From NCBI GenBank assembly GCA_028622995.1, contig JAJQJQ010000042.1, positions 62,001 to 126,000 on the forward strand: DNA of 64,000 nucleotides, in the 5' to 3' direction. The notes beneath the pieces are model-generated. The model searched no databases, was not told the origin of the DNA, and was given only the letters and a program-made list of their open reading frames with translations. The position numbers and the translations under genes were made by a program. The DNA is from Panagrolaimus kolymaensis. Taxonomy: Eukaryota; Nematoda; Chromadorea; Rhabditida; Panagrolaimidae. Of this stretch, positions 11,401 to 26,944 are shown in pieces (position 1 is the first letter of the stretch; each line of letters starts with the position of its first letter).

Positions 11401-13109
11401 AAAACAATTTTGAGAGTAATCTATGGCCTTGATACAATCATAAACTTTTATTACTCCATTTTTTGTTATACTTTTTTACTTTTAAATTCCTTCCAATTGT
11501 TATTTTTTTTACCACCTCTTTGGTTTCGACAAATGAAACTTTATTTGGTTTTAAAGCTTTTTTTTTCCAAAGGACGTTCCAAACGGGAATAATAAACTAA
11601 AGGTGGTGGGGTTTAAAGAAAAAAATATAAGAAAGCGAAATCGAGAAAAGAAAAGGAAACCAAGAAGGGATCAAGTTCCATCAATGGAATGAGAAAGAAG
11701 AGAAGAGTGAAATGGAGTGATAGATTTTTGGTAACTCGATAACATTCTTGGAAGAAGCTGGCGTCCATAAGAAGAAAAAAAATAACGATGGAAAATTGCA
11801 GCAACTCAGGACTTCAAAATTTTTTTGAATTTTGTTTTAAATTTTTTTGAACTATTTTTTATTTAAATCGTAGCTTCGCAACAAAAAATATGACAATTTT
11901 TATTTTGATTTTTTTACAAAAGTACCTTATAAGAAATAAGAGTAAAATTTTTTTTATCTTAAAATTTTACCGCCTTTTTTATTATTTACTTATTTTCTTA
12001 TATTTTTATTTCATAGCATCTCCAAAAAACAAAATTAAATTAGGCTATTCTCACTTTTATGCGCCAAAATAATAAAAATAAATTTAATATTTTATTTATT
12101 TATAAACATAAAATTAATTTTATTGAACCATCATCATCCAAGAAAATAAAAATATTTTTATTACAAAAACAAGCTAATAAAATTCCTCTCATTCTTTTTT
12201 TTCTCGTTTGAATTATCTATCTATGTGTCGACTATGTATGTGTTTTAATACTAACTTGAGTTCCCAATTCCCTTGAGGCTTTGACAAGTGGCGAAAACAT
12301 CATTATTTGGAGCAGAGAAAGGGCACTATTGGTCAGTTATTATAATTATTTATATTTACTTATTTTTTGTTATTCATTTTTGCCATTTTTTGCTCCTAAA
12401 AAGTGCCTTATTTGAACCTTTGAAAAAAAGTTGTGCACTAAAAAAACATTTAAGCGAAAATGGAAGAGTTAAAAAATATTTGGAATCCTACTTTTTTGTT
12501 TGTCCGATTTTTCTTTGTTGAAAATCATCAATCAATGAAAAATTCTCATGATTTATTTTCGATTGTATTTTTTGCCATAATATTTTTTTTTCCACCAAAC
12601 ACTGTCCATATTTTTATCTTTAGCTCAAATCAGTGTTAATGTCAAAAAATTTTGAAGCCTACATTCTTCAAATTTTTATGTTTTGAGATGAAAGTTTAGA
12701 AAACAAGGTCATAAAAAACAATCTTATATTTTTGACGTATACGTACATATTTATTTTCTCCTTCGTCTTCCATAAATGTTTTTCCCCTATCATTTTTTCT
12801 CTTTCAAGCTTTTACATATAAAAAAGCTGATGTCCAAGTTCCAAGCTTTCCCTGAGGACATTAAAAATAAACGAAGGCAGGGAAAGAGAAATAGCGTCAC
12901 AGAGCTTCTCTCGCTCATCTTCTCGGTCATTTTATTTTTATTTTTTGCCTCTCTTTTTTTGGAATCCTTTTTCTTTTTCTTTTTGGTTTCACTTCTTTTC
13001 TTCCAGAAAAAATGCCCCAAATAATAATAACGTGAAGCTCTTCTTTTTACTAAAATAAAAATTTTTTTATTGATTTTTAATAACATTTTTTAAAAGCCAT
13101 TTTTTCTAG
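8432..13109. other. Low-complexity intergenic region or large 5' intron of the FERM gene
   Basis: About 4.7 kb of T-rich and TTTTCTTC-rich sequence with poly-A/T runs. Short open frames on both strands are Phe/Lys-rich translations of homopolymer and look spurious. A clean acceptor (ttttttctag, AG at 13108-13109) precedes the first recognised FERM-gene exon, so this region may be its first intron or carry 5' non-coding exons. No RNA gene was recognised. Confidence 0.45.
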
Positions 13110-13131
13110 TGCCTTATGCCAATCATCAATA

Positions 13132-16100
13132 ATGCCGATGATGGCACCTCCACATGCAACTTCTACACCAAAAACCAAAACCAAAATTCAGGGATATCCT
13201 CCTTCGGTTTCATTTCATCAACCCGTTCCATCAGCAACCTCCTCGCAAATTCCTCATGGCGTTGGACTTCCTCCACCACCGGGAATGGATCCAAGAAAAG
13301 GAAAATTAATGTGTATTAAAGTTCGATTATTGGATGATACCACCGCTGTATTTCATTTGGGTGTAAGTTATCAACTTTTTGAGTTTTATATATAAAAAAA
13401 ATAAACCGAAAATTGTTTTTATAATTTAAAATTTTCGGTTGACTTATTTTTTTTCTCGACGAACTTATTCCTACCAAAATCTTCGATAAAAGTGTATATT
13501 TAAAACTTTTTTAAATACATTGCTATTTGCCGACTTTTTTTTCTTCATTATCTCTTATTTTTCTAAAACTAAAAAACTTTGTCAATTAATCAAAAACATT
13601 TAAAAAAATAAAATTACACTCATTTTTTTGTTGTTGCATGGAATTAAAATGACTAAGCATTTATTTAACTTTTAAAAAGTGTATTATTTTTATTTATTTT
13701 TTCTTTTAACTTTTTTCTTCTTCTTAGCCTTATGGCTGTTGACCAACTGTCAAGTGTAAAGTGTTTATTTTTTTTTGTTTTTGGCGCATTTTTTTATGTA
13801 AAATTGATTGCACAATTTTTTGTTCTCAGAAGCAAAGAAGGGAAGCAAAAAAAAAAACGACGACGACGAGAACGACAAATGGCATTTTGCTGCTTTGTTT
13901 AGAGTCTCTCTCTTTTTCTTCCAACAGCTAAATCACAGCTTTGCTTTGCTTTTTTTTGTGTAGTGTCTTCATTTTTTTTGACGCTTAAACATCAAAAGCT
14001 TGTTGTCAGTCACATTAAAGAAGCAGCTAAAGCTTGAAGCTTGTAGAAAAACAAAAAAGAGTGACCATTTGTAAAAAAACGTAAAAAAATAAAGCAATGT
14101 TGGAGTTAAAATAAACATAGATAAATATAACAAGAAAATATTCTGCAAAATTTAAATAAAATTGCATCGAGTAAGAGATTTCAAAAAAGATCCAAAAATT
14201 TTAAGAACGTCCCAAATGGACAATTTTATGATTTCAGAACGAAAAAATTTGAGCTTTCTATAAAATATTATTTTTCTTTTTTTAGCACAAAGCAACTGGT
14301 CAAGCTTTATTTGAAGAAGTTTGTCGACATTTAAATTTACTTGAAAGTGATTATTTTGGCCTTGAATTTATTGATGTTTATGGAAATAAAGTATGGCTGG
14401 ATAAAGAAAAATCTATTCTCCGGCAAATTACTTCAACTCAATCCGATGCAAGATTTTATTTTATTGTTAAATTTTATACTCCCAATCCAGCGGATTTGGA
14501 AGAAGAATATACAAGGTAAAAAATTTACATAAACATCGACCATAAAAAAATTTGTGAAATTAAAATTATTTGTAATTTATATTTCTTTATTTTTAGATAT
14601 TTAATAAGTCTCCAAATTCGTCGAGATTTAGCTCAAGGTGAATTTGTATGCAATGAAAATACTGCGGCTTTACTCGTAGCTTACATAGTTCAAGCCGATT
14701 GTGGAGATTTTTCACCCGATGATTATCCCGATCATACTTATTTATCTCCCATTAGTTTCATACCACATCAAACCGTGGCATTTCAAATTAAAGTTATGGA
14801 TATTCATAAACAACTTATGTAAGTTTTTTTTTATTGATTCCAAACAAGCCAAACTCTTTGCATTTTTTAACGGAAATTTTTTTCGGTTTGAAAGCTAAAA
14901 AAATTAAAAAAATTTATATTTCTCATTTTGTAAAAATTTTGTGCTAAAACCAATGGAAAAAAATATAGAAGTTAATAATCCAAAAAATTGAGTTTGAAAC
15001 AGAAATCGTAAAAAAAAATTTAAACAAATAATTTTCTAACATTAATTATTTTTTCAGTGGAATGTCCCCGGGTGAAGCAGATTTAAATTTATTAGAAGTT
15101 GCGAGGAGATGTGATTTTTATGGAATTAAATTACATATTGCAAAAGATATTGAAGGAACGGATGTTAATTTATCTGTGGCTCATATGGGCGTGAAAGTAT
15201 TCCACCATTTGCAATGTGTATCAATATTTTCATGGGCAAAAGTTAGAAAATTAAGTTTTAAACGAAAAAAATTAATGATTAAACTTCATCCTGAAAGTAA
15301 TGTAAGCGGACTTCTCTAAAAATAGGCCATTTGCGAGCATTTTTTTAAAATTTTCAAAATTTGCATCAAAAATAATTAAACTTTGCAAAATTTGAATATT
15401 TTTTCTTTGCAACATTGCTTTTTTTAGTCGCTTCAAAACTCTTTAAAAATATTCTCCTATTTTCAGCCATATTACAAAGAAACAGTGGAATTTAGTTTTG
15501 ATACACGAAATGAATGCAAGAATTTTTGGAAGAAATGCGTGGAACATCATGCTTTTTTTCGCTGCATAGAAATAAATGAACCTAAAAAAGAGCATAAATT
15601 ATTTTCCCGGGGTTCTTCATTTCGGTATCATGGTCGAACTCAAAAACAATTAATTGATTATGTTCGAGAACATCATAAACGAAGGGAACCTTTTTCAAGG
15701 CCATTAAGGCCCAGTGGAGAAAGTCGATCGGGATCTGCTCAAAGGCATATACAATTTAATGTTATTGATGCCACGGGAAGTTTAACGAAAAAATTAACTA
15801 AAGATGAATCATCAAAAAATGGAGCAACAACAACAACAGCTAAAACTAATGAAAATGGAAATGGAATTACTCCTTCACCTGGAAAAGTTTATTACCCTCC
15901 AGGTGTAATTCCGCCCCAAGCTTCGAAGCAACATCCCAGACCCAAAAGTGTTCATCATCAACCAACAACACCTTCATCGTATGCTTCAGATAATGAAAGG
16001 CAATGTGTAAGCGATCTTGAAACGACGACAACTTCAAGAGATCCATATATACATCAAAAAACTTTTAAATCTAAACCACTTGAACCCAAAATTGAAGAGT

Positions 16101-18604
16101 CAACTATAGTAGCCTCAGGACAGCAACATGTCGATCCTATGTCCCTTTCATTACCAAATGTTCTGGGGGATGATATAAAAGTGATATGTCGAGAATTTGA
16201 AATTCAAATGGAATCCAAACCTCAAAAATCTGCATCAGGAGACAATTTTTTGGATCAAGTTAATAATCCCAATGCCCATTTTGATTATTATTTGGATAAT
16301 ATGAGTGAAGGATCTTATAAACTTCATGATCTCGAGCATGGAGCATCTAGTTCACAATCGGATGTGGGTTCATCAGCTACCGATCCAAGAGTATATTCCA
16401 CGACTTTTACCACGAAAAGAATAGGAAATGTTGTGGTTAAAAAAATTAGTGGACCAAAAGTTGAAAAAAAGCAGCAGCCACAACAGCAATTGCCAAAATC
16501 AGATAATGATGATGATGGAGAAGATAGTTCAGGATATTCAGAAAATAATCAAAACCAACAACATCGAGCTAAAAGTACTCCATCTTCTAGATATGCTCAA
16601 GTTATGAGGCAATCTTTAGCTGCAGGAGGGATGGCAAGATTTCGAGATGCTGTTCCTATTCCTATTGATGGGCCTGAAGCTACTCCACCTCCCACATCCT
16701 CGACTCCTCCAACTCAATCAACCATTATTCGACCCATAGTTTTATCTCCCACTCAACAACGATCCAGCACATTTGCTACTCAAAATATTGGAAAATCAAG
16801 CAGTTTTGAAAATAATAATTTTGAATCAAAACCATTTAATTCATTTTCAAACATCCCTGCTGCCACAAACATGGATGAATCCAAATATGCTGTAGTTCAT
16901 CGAATTCGACAACCACCTCCTCCAAATACAAATATTAGTTTATCAAGTTTTAGTCCAATGACTCCTGAAACTACGGGATTTCGAAGTATTGCAACTTCAA
17001 GTAAATCCTCCGAATCCAAAGATTCTTCAACCCCGCCCAAAGATGATAATTCCAAAATGGAAATTGCTTCAACTTATGGCGCCACTGGACCAATAAAAGG
17101 AAAAGTATTTCATAAAGAAAATTTAGTGATTACTCCTGACGGAATTAGCGTTCGAGAAAATGTAAGAAAAATGGAAAAACCCGTTGTTCCACCAAAACCC
17201 AAACAAATTATTAATGCCACAATTATTACGACAAGCCATGAAGTAAGTTTTATGCATAAAAAAATATAAATTTTTTTATTTTCAAAATGCACTTTTCATT
17301 TTAAAAAAAAATCAATTAACCAAAATTCTTTACTCTTTAAAATTTTCATAGAGTCAGAGAAATTTTTTTTGCTGTTTTTGAAATTACTGGAAGATTTTGA
17401 TTTGTTCAAAAAAAGTTGCCATTTTATATTTTTGTAAAAAATTATTTGCTTTTAAATCCTTTTTCTTTCAGAGAAAACCAACGCCTCCTACAATTCCGAT
17501 GAAACCTTTAAAATCCACCGCTGAAATTTCATTTGATAGTTTATTGGAACCTTTGGAAAGTGTTTTAAAAGATGCTCAAGAATTATTTGTTTTAAGCAAA
17601 GGCAAACAACAGCAGCACCAACAACAACCAGAAAGGATTAAACCAACATTGATTTCGGTGGAAAGCGTGGATCGTCCAGAACTAAAAAAACTCCATTTAT
17701 TTAATGGTGAAATTCCTTATACTTTAACTATGAGAAATTTGGATTCCGCACCAAATGCAACTCCATCACCTCAAAGCAGCTCAAAATTAAGCACATTTAG
17801 TCCGAGTCCATTAAGTGAAAAAGCAGCAGACGATAAAATTCGAAGGCCCAATATTGATGTAAGCAAACATCATAAAACTATCGATATGGTAAGTTAAAAT
17901 TTTAAATTTAAAAAAAACTGAAGGCTTTTTTAAAAAGAACTCAAAGCAAAATTATCTAAAAAAGTTATAAAACAAAAATTCAGACAAGCGCTTTTAAATT
18001 TTTGATATTGAGACATCACATCTTTTTTATGTTTATTTCAAATTTATTTTTTGACACAAAAGGCTCATATTTTTATTATTTTTAAAATAAATCTAAAAAA
18101 AATCTTTATTAGGTTCAACGTCGACGTTTACCTTCTCAAGATAGTTTTTCATCTCAAGACCATTCCATTTCACCCACCACGCCTGATACAGGGAATGTTG
18201 TGGATTATGTTATGCGTCGTCGATCACTTTCTTCTGATCGATATCCAATTTCAAAACGACAAAGTGGAAATAATTCAAAGAGGAATGATCCTCGTCGACA
18301 AACTCAACCACCCGTAGTGAGATTTGATGAAACTACAGTAATTACTACAAAAGCTAAAATAAAAACATCTCCGTCACCGGAAACCCAAGAAGCCCCGGTT
18401 GTAAGACCCGAAGCTGAAGAAGAAGACACAGAAGAGTTTCCAGCTCCTCCATATGGATTGGCGAGTCCTCCATCAGGATCCGTAAACGTAAAATTCGCGG
18501 ATGAATCAACTTCGAAAGAAAATTCATCGGATGAAAAATTAAATGAAAGTCAATCTTCTTCAACAAAACGAACAGAAACTGGAGTGCTTTGGACTGATTT
18601 TTAA
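13132..18604 (+). CDS. FERM and FERM-adjacent domain protein, FARP/FRMD7-like
   Basis: Predicted 1203-residue cytoskeletal or membrane-cortex adaptor. Exons: 13132-13362 (acceptor at 13110), 14286-14515, 14597-14818, 15058-15301, 15467-17242, 17472-17888, 18113-18604, all in phase. FERM N-lobe starts near residue 62 (MCIKVRLLDDTTAVFHLG). The F3/PH-like lobe carries NLLEVARRCDFYGIKLHIAKD and SWAKVRKLSFKRKKLMIKL. A FERM-adjacent motif, FSRGSSFRYHGRTQKQLIDY, is at about 355-374 and points to FARP/FRMD7 or related proteins rather than band 4.1 or ERM. The remaining 800 or so residues are Ser/Pro/Gln-rich and probably disordered. No RhoGEF or PH domain follows, so it is not a full FARP; no phosphatase domain follows, so it is not PTPN3/4. 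The first exon could extend 5' of the ATG, since the frame is open back to 13111. Confidence 0.87.
13363..14285 (+). other. Long intron 1 of the FERM gene
   Basis: A 923-bp intron between exons 13132-13362 and 14286-14515, much longer than its neighbours. It is T-rich with poly-A runs and repeated AAGCTT/AAGCTTG words near 13998-14044. No coding sequence or mobile element was recognised. Confidence 0.5.
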
Positions 18605-18848
18605 TAAAATAAAAATTATATTGTTTAAATAAATATTTTTTTATTCATTAATTAAATAATTCCGCAAAAAATATAAATAAAAATAAATTATACATACTTA
18701 TAACTTTTAGGGGATAAAAAAAGGCACAAATTAAAAAAAATATCGCGGAAAATATTTAAACTTTTTCTTTAAAATTTTTATGGTTGTTTTTTAAAATGAA
18801 GAAATAGAGAAGCATCGACAAAAAATAAATAAGTCGATAATTCAAATC
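18605..18848. other. Convergent 3' spacer between FERM gene and serpin
   Basis: Short AT-rich spacer between two convergent genes. AATAAA overlaps the FERM stop (18603-18608) and further AATAAA copies follow. Nothing else was seen. Confidence 0.45.
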
Positions 18849-18894
18849 TTAACTATAAGTTCCAGCAAAGAGTATTTCTGTAGGATCTGATTGG
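18849..18894 (-). pseudogene. Displaced 3' coding tail of the serpin
   Basis: In the same frame as the serpin's last exon, this stretch reads DPTEILFAGTYS and a TAA stop at 18849. That is the expected serpin C-terminal strand (compare the usual FLFxGR/FAG ending). It is separated from the rest of the exon by the 486-bp element, with the 9-bp TCTGATTGG copied on both sides. Without the insertion the protein would be about 465 residues. Confidence 0.85.
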
Positions 18895-19380
18895 GGGCCT
18901 GGGTAAATCGAGGCAAAGCAATCAAAAAGGCAGGCAGAGTATTTCGAGGCAAAGCAGGGTATTTCGAGGCAAAAGCAGGGTATTTCGAGGCAAAATAAAA
19001 AGGCAACGTCTAATTACTATCAATCGACTCCTCTCAAAATTCTGAACATATTATTTTCAATCATTACCCAAAGCCTATAAAATTTTTTTGAGTAACGTGT
19101 TTTCCCTATGAGACAAAAATGATCAATAGGGAAACTCTATTAGTAAACATAATCCATAGCGAAAGCCTATAAATCAGAAAGTACCCATAGGGAAAACACG
19201 TAACTCAAAAAAATTTTATAGGCTTTGGGTAATGATTGAAAATAATATGTTCAGAATTTTGAGAGGAGTCGATTGATAGTAATTAGACGTTGCCTTTTTA
19301 TTTTGCCTCGAAATACCCTGCTTTGCCTCGAAATACTCTGCCTGCCTTTTTGATTGCTTTGCCTCGATTTACCCAGGCCC
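18895..19380. mobile_element. 486-bp long-inverted-repeat element (Mutator-like MITE) in a serpin exon
   Basis: Ends GGGCCTGGGTAAATCGAGG at left and its exact reverse complement at right. The arms (18895-19110 and 19186-19380) are nearly identical; the 21-bp difference is one extra internal GCAGGGTATTTCGAGGCAAA-type unit in the left arm. The loop is about 75 bp. It is flanked by the 9-bp direct repeat TCTGATTGG (18886-18894 and 19381-19389). Long terminal inverted repeats with 9-bp duplications are typical of Mutator-like elements. No transposase is encoded, so it is non-autonomous. The near-perfect arms suggest recent activity. Confidence 0.85.
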
Positions 19381-21193
19381 TCTGATTGGTAATTCTGCGT
19401 TTCCTCTGATCGATCCACAGAAACAATAGCATAAATGAATGGGCGATCAGCTTTAAATATTTTTGGCTTACATCCAGGAACTAGTCTGCTTCCTGTTACA
19501 GCAGCTGCTTCAGTTCCATATTCATCAACCTTCAAAAATATTGAGATAATTTAAAACTTAAAAAAAGAAAAAGGAATAATTTTTACTTTGATAAAAGCTT
19601 TGTGAACAGCTTCGTTAACAAAATAATTTTCATTGTGATAAGTTTGATCAACCATTTTGGACAAATCGCAATGAAACTTATGGAATAAATCATTCATTCC
19701 AAGTTCTGGAAAATTTTTAACCAAATCGTAATCTCCACAAATCTCGAAAACGGGTATGGTGACCTTTACAGGTCCGCTTGTGCTGCTAAAAATTAATATG
19801 AAAATAATATTCATGGTGAATTTTACTTTCACAAAAATGGTTAAGGTACGTACTATTTTGTGAATTCTTTAAACATTGAAAAATCAATTTGATTCACTAA
19901 ATTATTTAATCCATCATTTTCTTTTGGCAAAATTATAAACATCCAAATTTTATTATTTCGATATGGAATTCCAACACATTGCCAATTTTTTCCTTCAGTG
20001 TAATTAATACCATCACCGTACAATGTTGTAGACATTAGATCCATTTCTCGTGGTATTTTCGATAGAAAAATTCCTTTCCTTCGAAGTTGGAAAGGTTTAG
20101 CCCATTTTCCAATAAAATAAATTGCATTAACAAGAATTACACCTGTATTCTCTCCAATATCATTTGGCTCAAAAACTTTTTTAATTCTTTCCTTGGTAGC
20201 ATCATTCACGAAGTTGTTCATTATCTAAATTTATTTAGCAATTATTGTTAAATAAAGTACCAATGAAAGAAAGGCAAAAAAATGCTTATTATTATTAGAA
20301 AAAAGTGAATAATTTTTTTACCATTTTAGATTACTCCCAAGTTATTATCGAAAAAGCAAAATTTCACAAACTTTTTTGGCTACTGTTTAACTGACTTAAA
20401 ACATATAATGCACTGAGATAAAAGCTGACTAAAGCTTTATATGTATAAGCAATTACTTTTTGTCTTTATGTCGCTGAAGGGTCTTTAAAATTAAGTATTT
20501 ACCTTTACAGCTTCATTTTTGTTTTCTTTAAAATTTAATTGTTGGAAATGGCCATCAAATTTTTCTTCCATCACTTTTTTAAAATAATCCAAAAGACGCA
20601 TATTTTTATCGATAAAAAGTTTATTTGCCATCAAAATTTCAAATGCAACTCCATCATCTTTTTTTGTTTTAACTTTGGATTTAGGACTTCGAAAATTACT
20701 CTTTTTTGGCGGTGGTGGCTCTAATAAATCTGACGAACTTTCTTCAAAAGCTTTTGCCTTTTCAACATCGGAAATGTTTGCAAAGTTTCCAGTTTCTTGA
20801 TGTTCGGACTCGGCCATTTCTGCAGCTTTCATTTCAGGCTTTTCTATTTCACACGGCCCAGGTTCAAATGAATCAATTTTATTATCATTTTTTGATAAAG
20901 AAATAGTATCTTTTATCATTTTGTTACGTTTTATAAATTCAGAATAATAATTAATAATTTCATTTTTATTTTTTTCTAAAATTTTATTTAATTAAAGAAA
21001 GTAAAAAAAGTACTCGTGTCCCACCATTTCCAATAACTTTAGCAATTTCATCAGCAGTATTCCCTTCAGCGCCGACATAAATCATTGCCAAACTATTTAA
21101 CATGGAAATAGGAGAATAAATCGATGATTTATTTGATGGATCTTGAAGTCGTAAAAAATTAAAACAAAATTCTACTTCACTTTTGAAACTCAT
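19251..21193 (-). CDS. Serpin (serine protease inhibitor fold), C-terminus disrupted by an element
   Basis: Minus-strand serpin in five exons: 21193-21025, 20975-20503, 20224-19854, 19785-19587, and 19529 onward. Family marks are IYSPISMLNSLAMIYVGAEGNTADEI at the N-terminus, ILVNAIYFIGKWAKPF in the core, and the hinge VDEYGTEAAAVTGSRL followed by FKADRPFIYAI. The GTEAAA hinge suggests an inhibitory serpin, but P1 cannot be fixed by eye. There is no signal peptide at this start, so an intracellular protein is likely. An acceptor at about 21217 precedes the ATG. Exon 2 adds about 85 acidic and Pro/Lys-rich residues where the loop between helices C and D lies. The last exon is cut by the element at 18895-19380; reading through it gives about 42 foreign residues and a stop at 19251 in place of the usual C-terminal strand. 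Confidence 0.85.
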
Positions 21194-21575
21194 TGCCAAA
21201 GATAAAATATGTAACTCTGAAAAAATGCAATATTAAGTTACGCAAAAAAAAAGAAGTTCCAACTACAAAATATATGTTTTAGTCCTTTATTATTTCTTCG
21301 TTGCTTGATATTTCATAACAAATCGCTTTGTCCAAATTTACAAGTTTTTCATTTATCATGATATTTCGAGTTGGATTAAAATGGTGCAAGAAAAATGTAA
21401 AAGTAAAGCTTTTATTTTTGTTTTGTATTTTTGCAAGAGGCAGACTTTACCATTTTTGGGCGCCAAATAAAAAGAAATTAATTTTTTGCGCTTGGAACTT
21501 TAAATTTGCATTTTTAATAATTTTTAGACCTTGATTTATCATCAGAATAAATAAGGAATATATAAAGTTTTTAGG

Positions 21576-22130
21576 ATGCAGAATAAAGAAATTAGTCTCA
21601 CAAAATTGCGTCAAATATTTTTAGAAAATCTTGACGTCAAACTTCCCGAAGATGCACTTCAAGGCTATGAGTACTTCAATCAAGAAGATTTTAAACATGG
21701 CTTTTTGGCTTCCTTGTTTGAATATATTTTACGTCGAAATTGTTACAACAATGACAACGATGGTGATGAATTACAACTTTGGACAAATGACCAAAAACAA
21801 CTTTTAATTGATTGGTATATTCCATGTTTAAAAATCCTTGATGATCATCTTGAATTAGCCATAAAAAATTATGAAGATAAGGTTCAAGAACAAAAAATAT
21901 TCCGATCTGCAATAACGTTTTTATACGAAGATATTTTTGAAATTTATTGTAAATTAGAACCATCAAAAGAGAAGCATGAGGAAGCTGAAAATTTTTTTTA
22001 TGGTTTGAGAAGCTGCCAAGAAATGTGTGGTGCTCGTGGATACCATCGAGAAAATCCAGGCCCCGGTGTTCCTCATTCCCATGATTGGTGGTTTAAACCT
22101 GTGGATTGCAGGTATTTACCGCCACGATAA
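21576..22130 (+). CDS. Unrecognised 184-residue protein
   Basis: A single open frame of 184 residues with codon use like its neighbours. A T-rich acceptor (AG at 21573-21574) lies one base before the ATG, as expected for a 5'-UTR intron or trans-splice site. AATAAA follows at 22189-22194. The protein is acidic, without signal peptide or membrane segment. It is predicted mostly helical up to about residue 145, with a distinctive Cys/Gly/Pro/Trp-rich end (CQEMCGARGYHREN, PGPGVPHSHDWWFKP, CRYLPPR). I do not recognise the family. It is transcribed away from the serpin, whose start is about 380 bp upstream on the other strand, so the two may share a promoter region. Confidence 0.7.
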   Translation: MQNKEISLTKLRQIFLENLDVKLPEDALQGYEYFNQEDFKHGFLASLFEYILRRNCYNNDNDGDELQLWTNDQKQLLIDWYIPCLKILDDHLELAIKNYEDKVQEQKIFRSAITFLYEDIFEIYCKLEPSKEKHEEAENFFYGLRSCQEMCGARGYHRENPGPGVPHSHDWWFKPVDCRYLPPR

Positions 22131-22703
22131 AAAATTTTTTATTCTGTGCGTTTTTTGATTTTAATTTAATGGTTTTTATGATTTGAGAAATAAACTTTTT
22201 ATATATTTAAACGTTTGTTTTGGAAATTGAGTATCATAAGCATCGAATTTCTTTATGAAAATTTCCATTATGCAAATAATAGCTTCAGAATATAATTATT
22301 ATTTAAAGCATCCAAAGTTTTTTTCAAAGCAAAAAAATAGAAAATAAAAACATTCCGTTATTAATTCTGGCCAAAAGCCCCTAACAACAATCGAGTATGT
22401 GAGGTGTCATTTTTTCGGTAATGGAAAAAACGGCTGATGAACCATCCAGTTTTCATTTTCTCAAGCAGCTGAAGAAAAACAAAAGAGAAAAAAAAATCAT
22501 ATATCTTTATTTAGTTTATTTTTTCTTGATTATTATTGATTTAAAATTTTCAAATCAACAACATCCGATATTCTTAAACTAAACCTGTAAATATTTTTTG
22601 ATTTGTTTCATTTTATGCAGAAGTCCAAGAAGAAATCTTTTTATTTGCTTATTGAATGATATTTGATAAACTTAAAATTCGTATTTTTATATTAGATTTA
22701 TAA
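22131..22703. other. Intergenic spacer before the PI4K gene
   Basis: 3' end of the 184-residue gene (AATAAA at 22189-22194) and the presumptive promoter and 5' UTR of the PI4K gene. It is AT-rich. No other feature was recognised. Confidence 0.4.
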
Positions 22704-26326
<3,623 letters not shown>

Positions 26327-26722
26327 TTTTCATCGCTATCAATTTTATTTATATTATTATTTTACACATCACTTTTTTTCCATTTCATTTCTATCAAAAA
26401 AAAATTCTAATAGTCGGTCTTTCTCTTTTTCTTTTCATTTTGCTTCTGTTGTGATTTTTTTTCTTTCTTTCGTTCGTTGACAAAACTTTTGTGATACCTT
26501 TGTATTTAATTTTTCTTGGGCAGCTATTTATTTTATATTTTTCCATAATTTTTTACAAATATTTTAAAATAAAAATATTATAAACCAAACTTTTTGCTTT
26601 TTTGCCCAACTTAATAGAAAATAAGGTTACAAAAATATTTATTTTATAGGTATTTTTTAAATCGATAAATATAAATTATAATTTATAAACGAAAGAAAAA
26701 CACCAAAAACTTTATATTATAG
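26327..26722. other. 3' spacer between PI4K gene and ShKT-like exon
   Basis: AT-rich and TTTTCTTT-rich convergent 3' region containing the PI4K polyadenylation signal. Nothing else was recognised. Confidence 0.45.
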
Positions 26723-26944
26723 CTAATTTCCATGATCGCTTCCACAAAGATTACACGATCGACGACAATCTTTTAGCATCATCGCCGAATTGGTTATGAA
26801 TTCGCCGTTTGCAGCTAAAACATCACAATTTTCTCGAACATTCATACAATTGCATTTTTTATAGTTGCATGAAGCTGCACATTCAATGGGAGTATACCAT
26901 GTACTGTTGCAAATATGCCATAAGCTGCCCACTTTCACAATCAT
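26723..26944 (-). CDS. ShKT-like cysteine-rich protein, 3' exon (probably partial)
   Basis: Minus-strand exon ending in a stop at 26723. It reads CNSTWYTPIECAASCNYKKC and then a ShKT-like core, NCDVLAANGEFITNSAMMLKD followed by CRRSCNLC. ShKT domains are small disulfide-bonded modules common in secreted nematode proteins. The third cysteine expected in the GEC position is Phe here, so one disulfide partner is missing. The first ATG is at 26944, but the frame stays open to an acceptor (taaattttag) just upstream, near 26970. No signal peptide lies in this exon, so a 5' exon is expected. The satellite begins about 70 bp further upstream, so the 5' exon is either far away across the array or lost. 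It could be a pseudogene. Confidence 0.6.
   Translation of the reverse strand: MIVKVGSLWHICNSTWYTPIECAASCNYKKCNCMNVRENCDVLAANGEFITNSAMMLKDCRRSCNLCGSDHGN

Noticed and set aside
9523..12521. Phe/Lys-rich open frames on both strands between 8.8 and 13.1 kb
   Set aside because: They are translations of poly-T, TTTC and poly-A runs, often overlapping on opposite strands, with no domain-like sequence.
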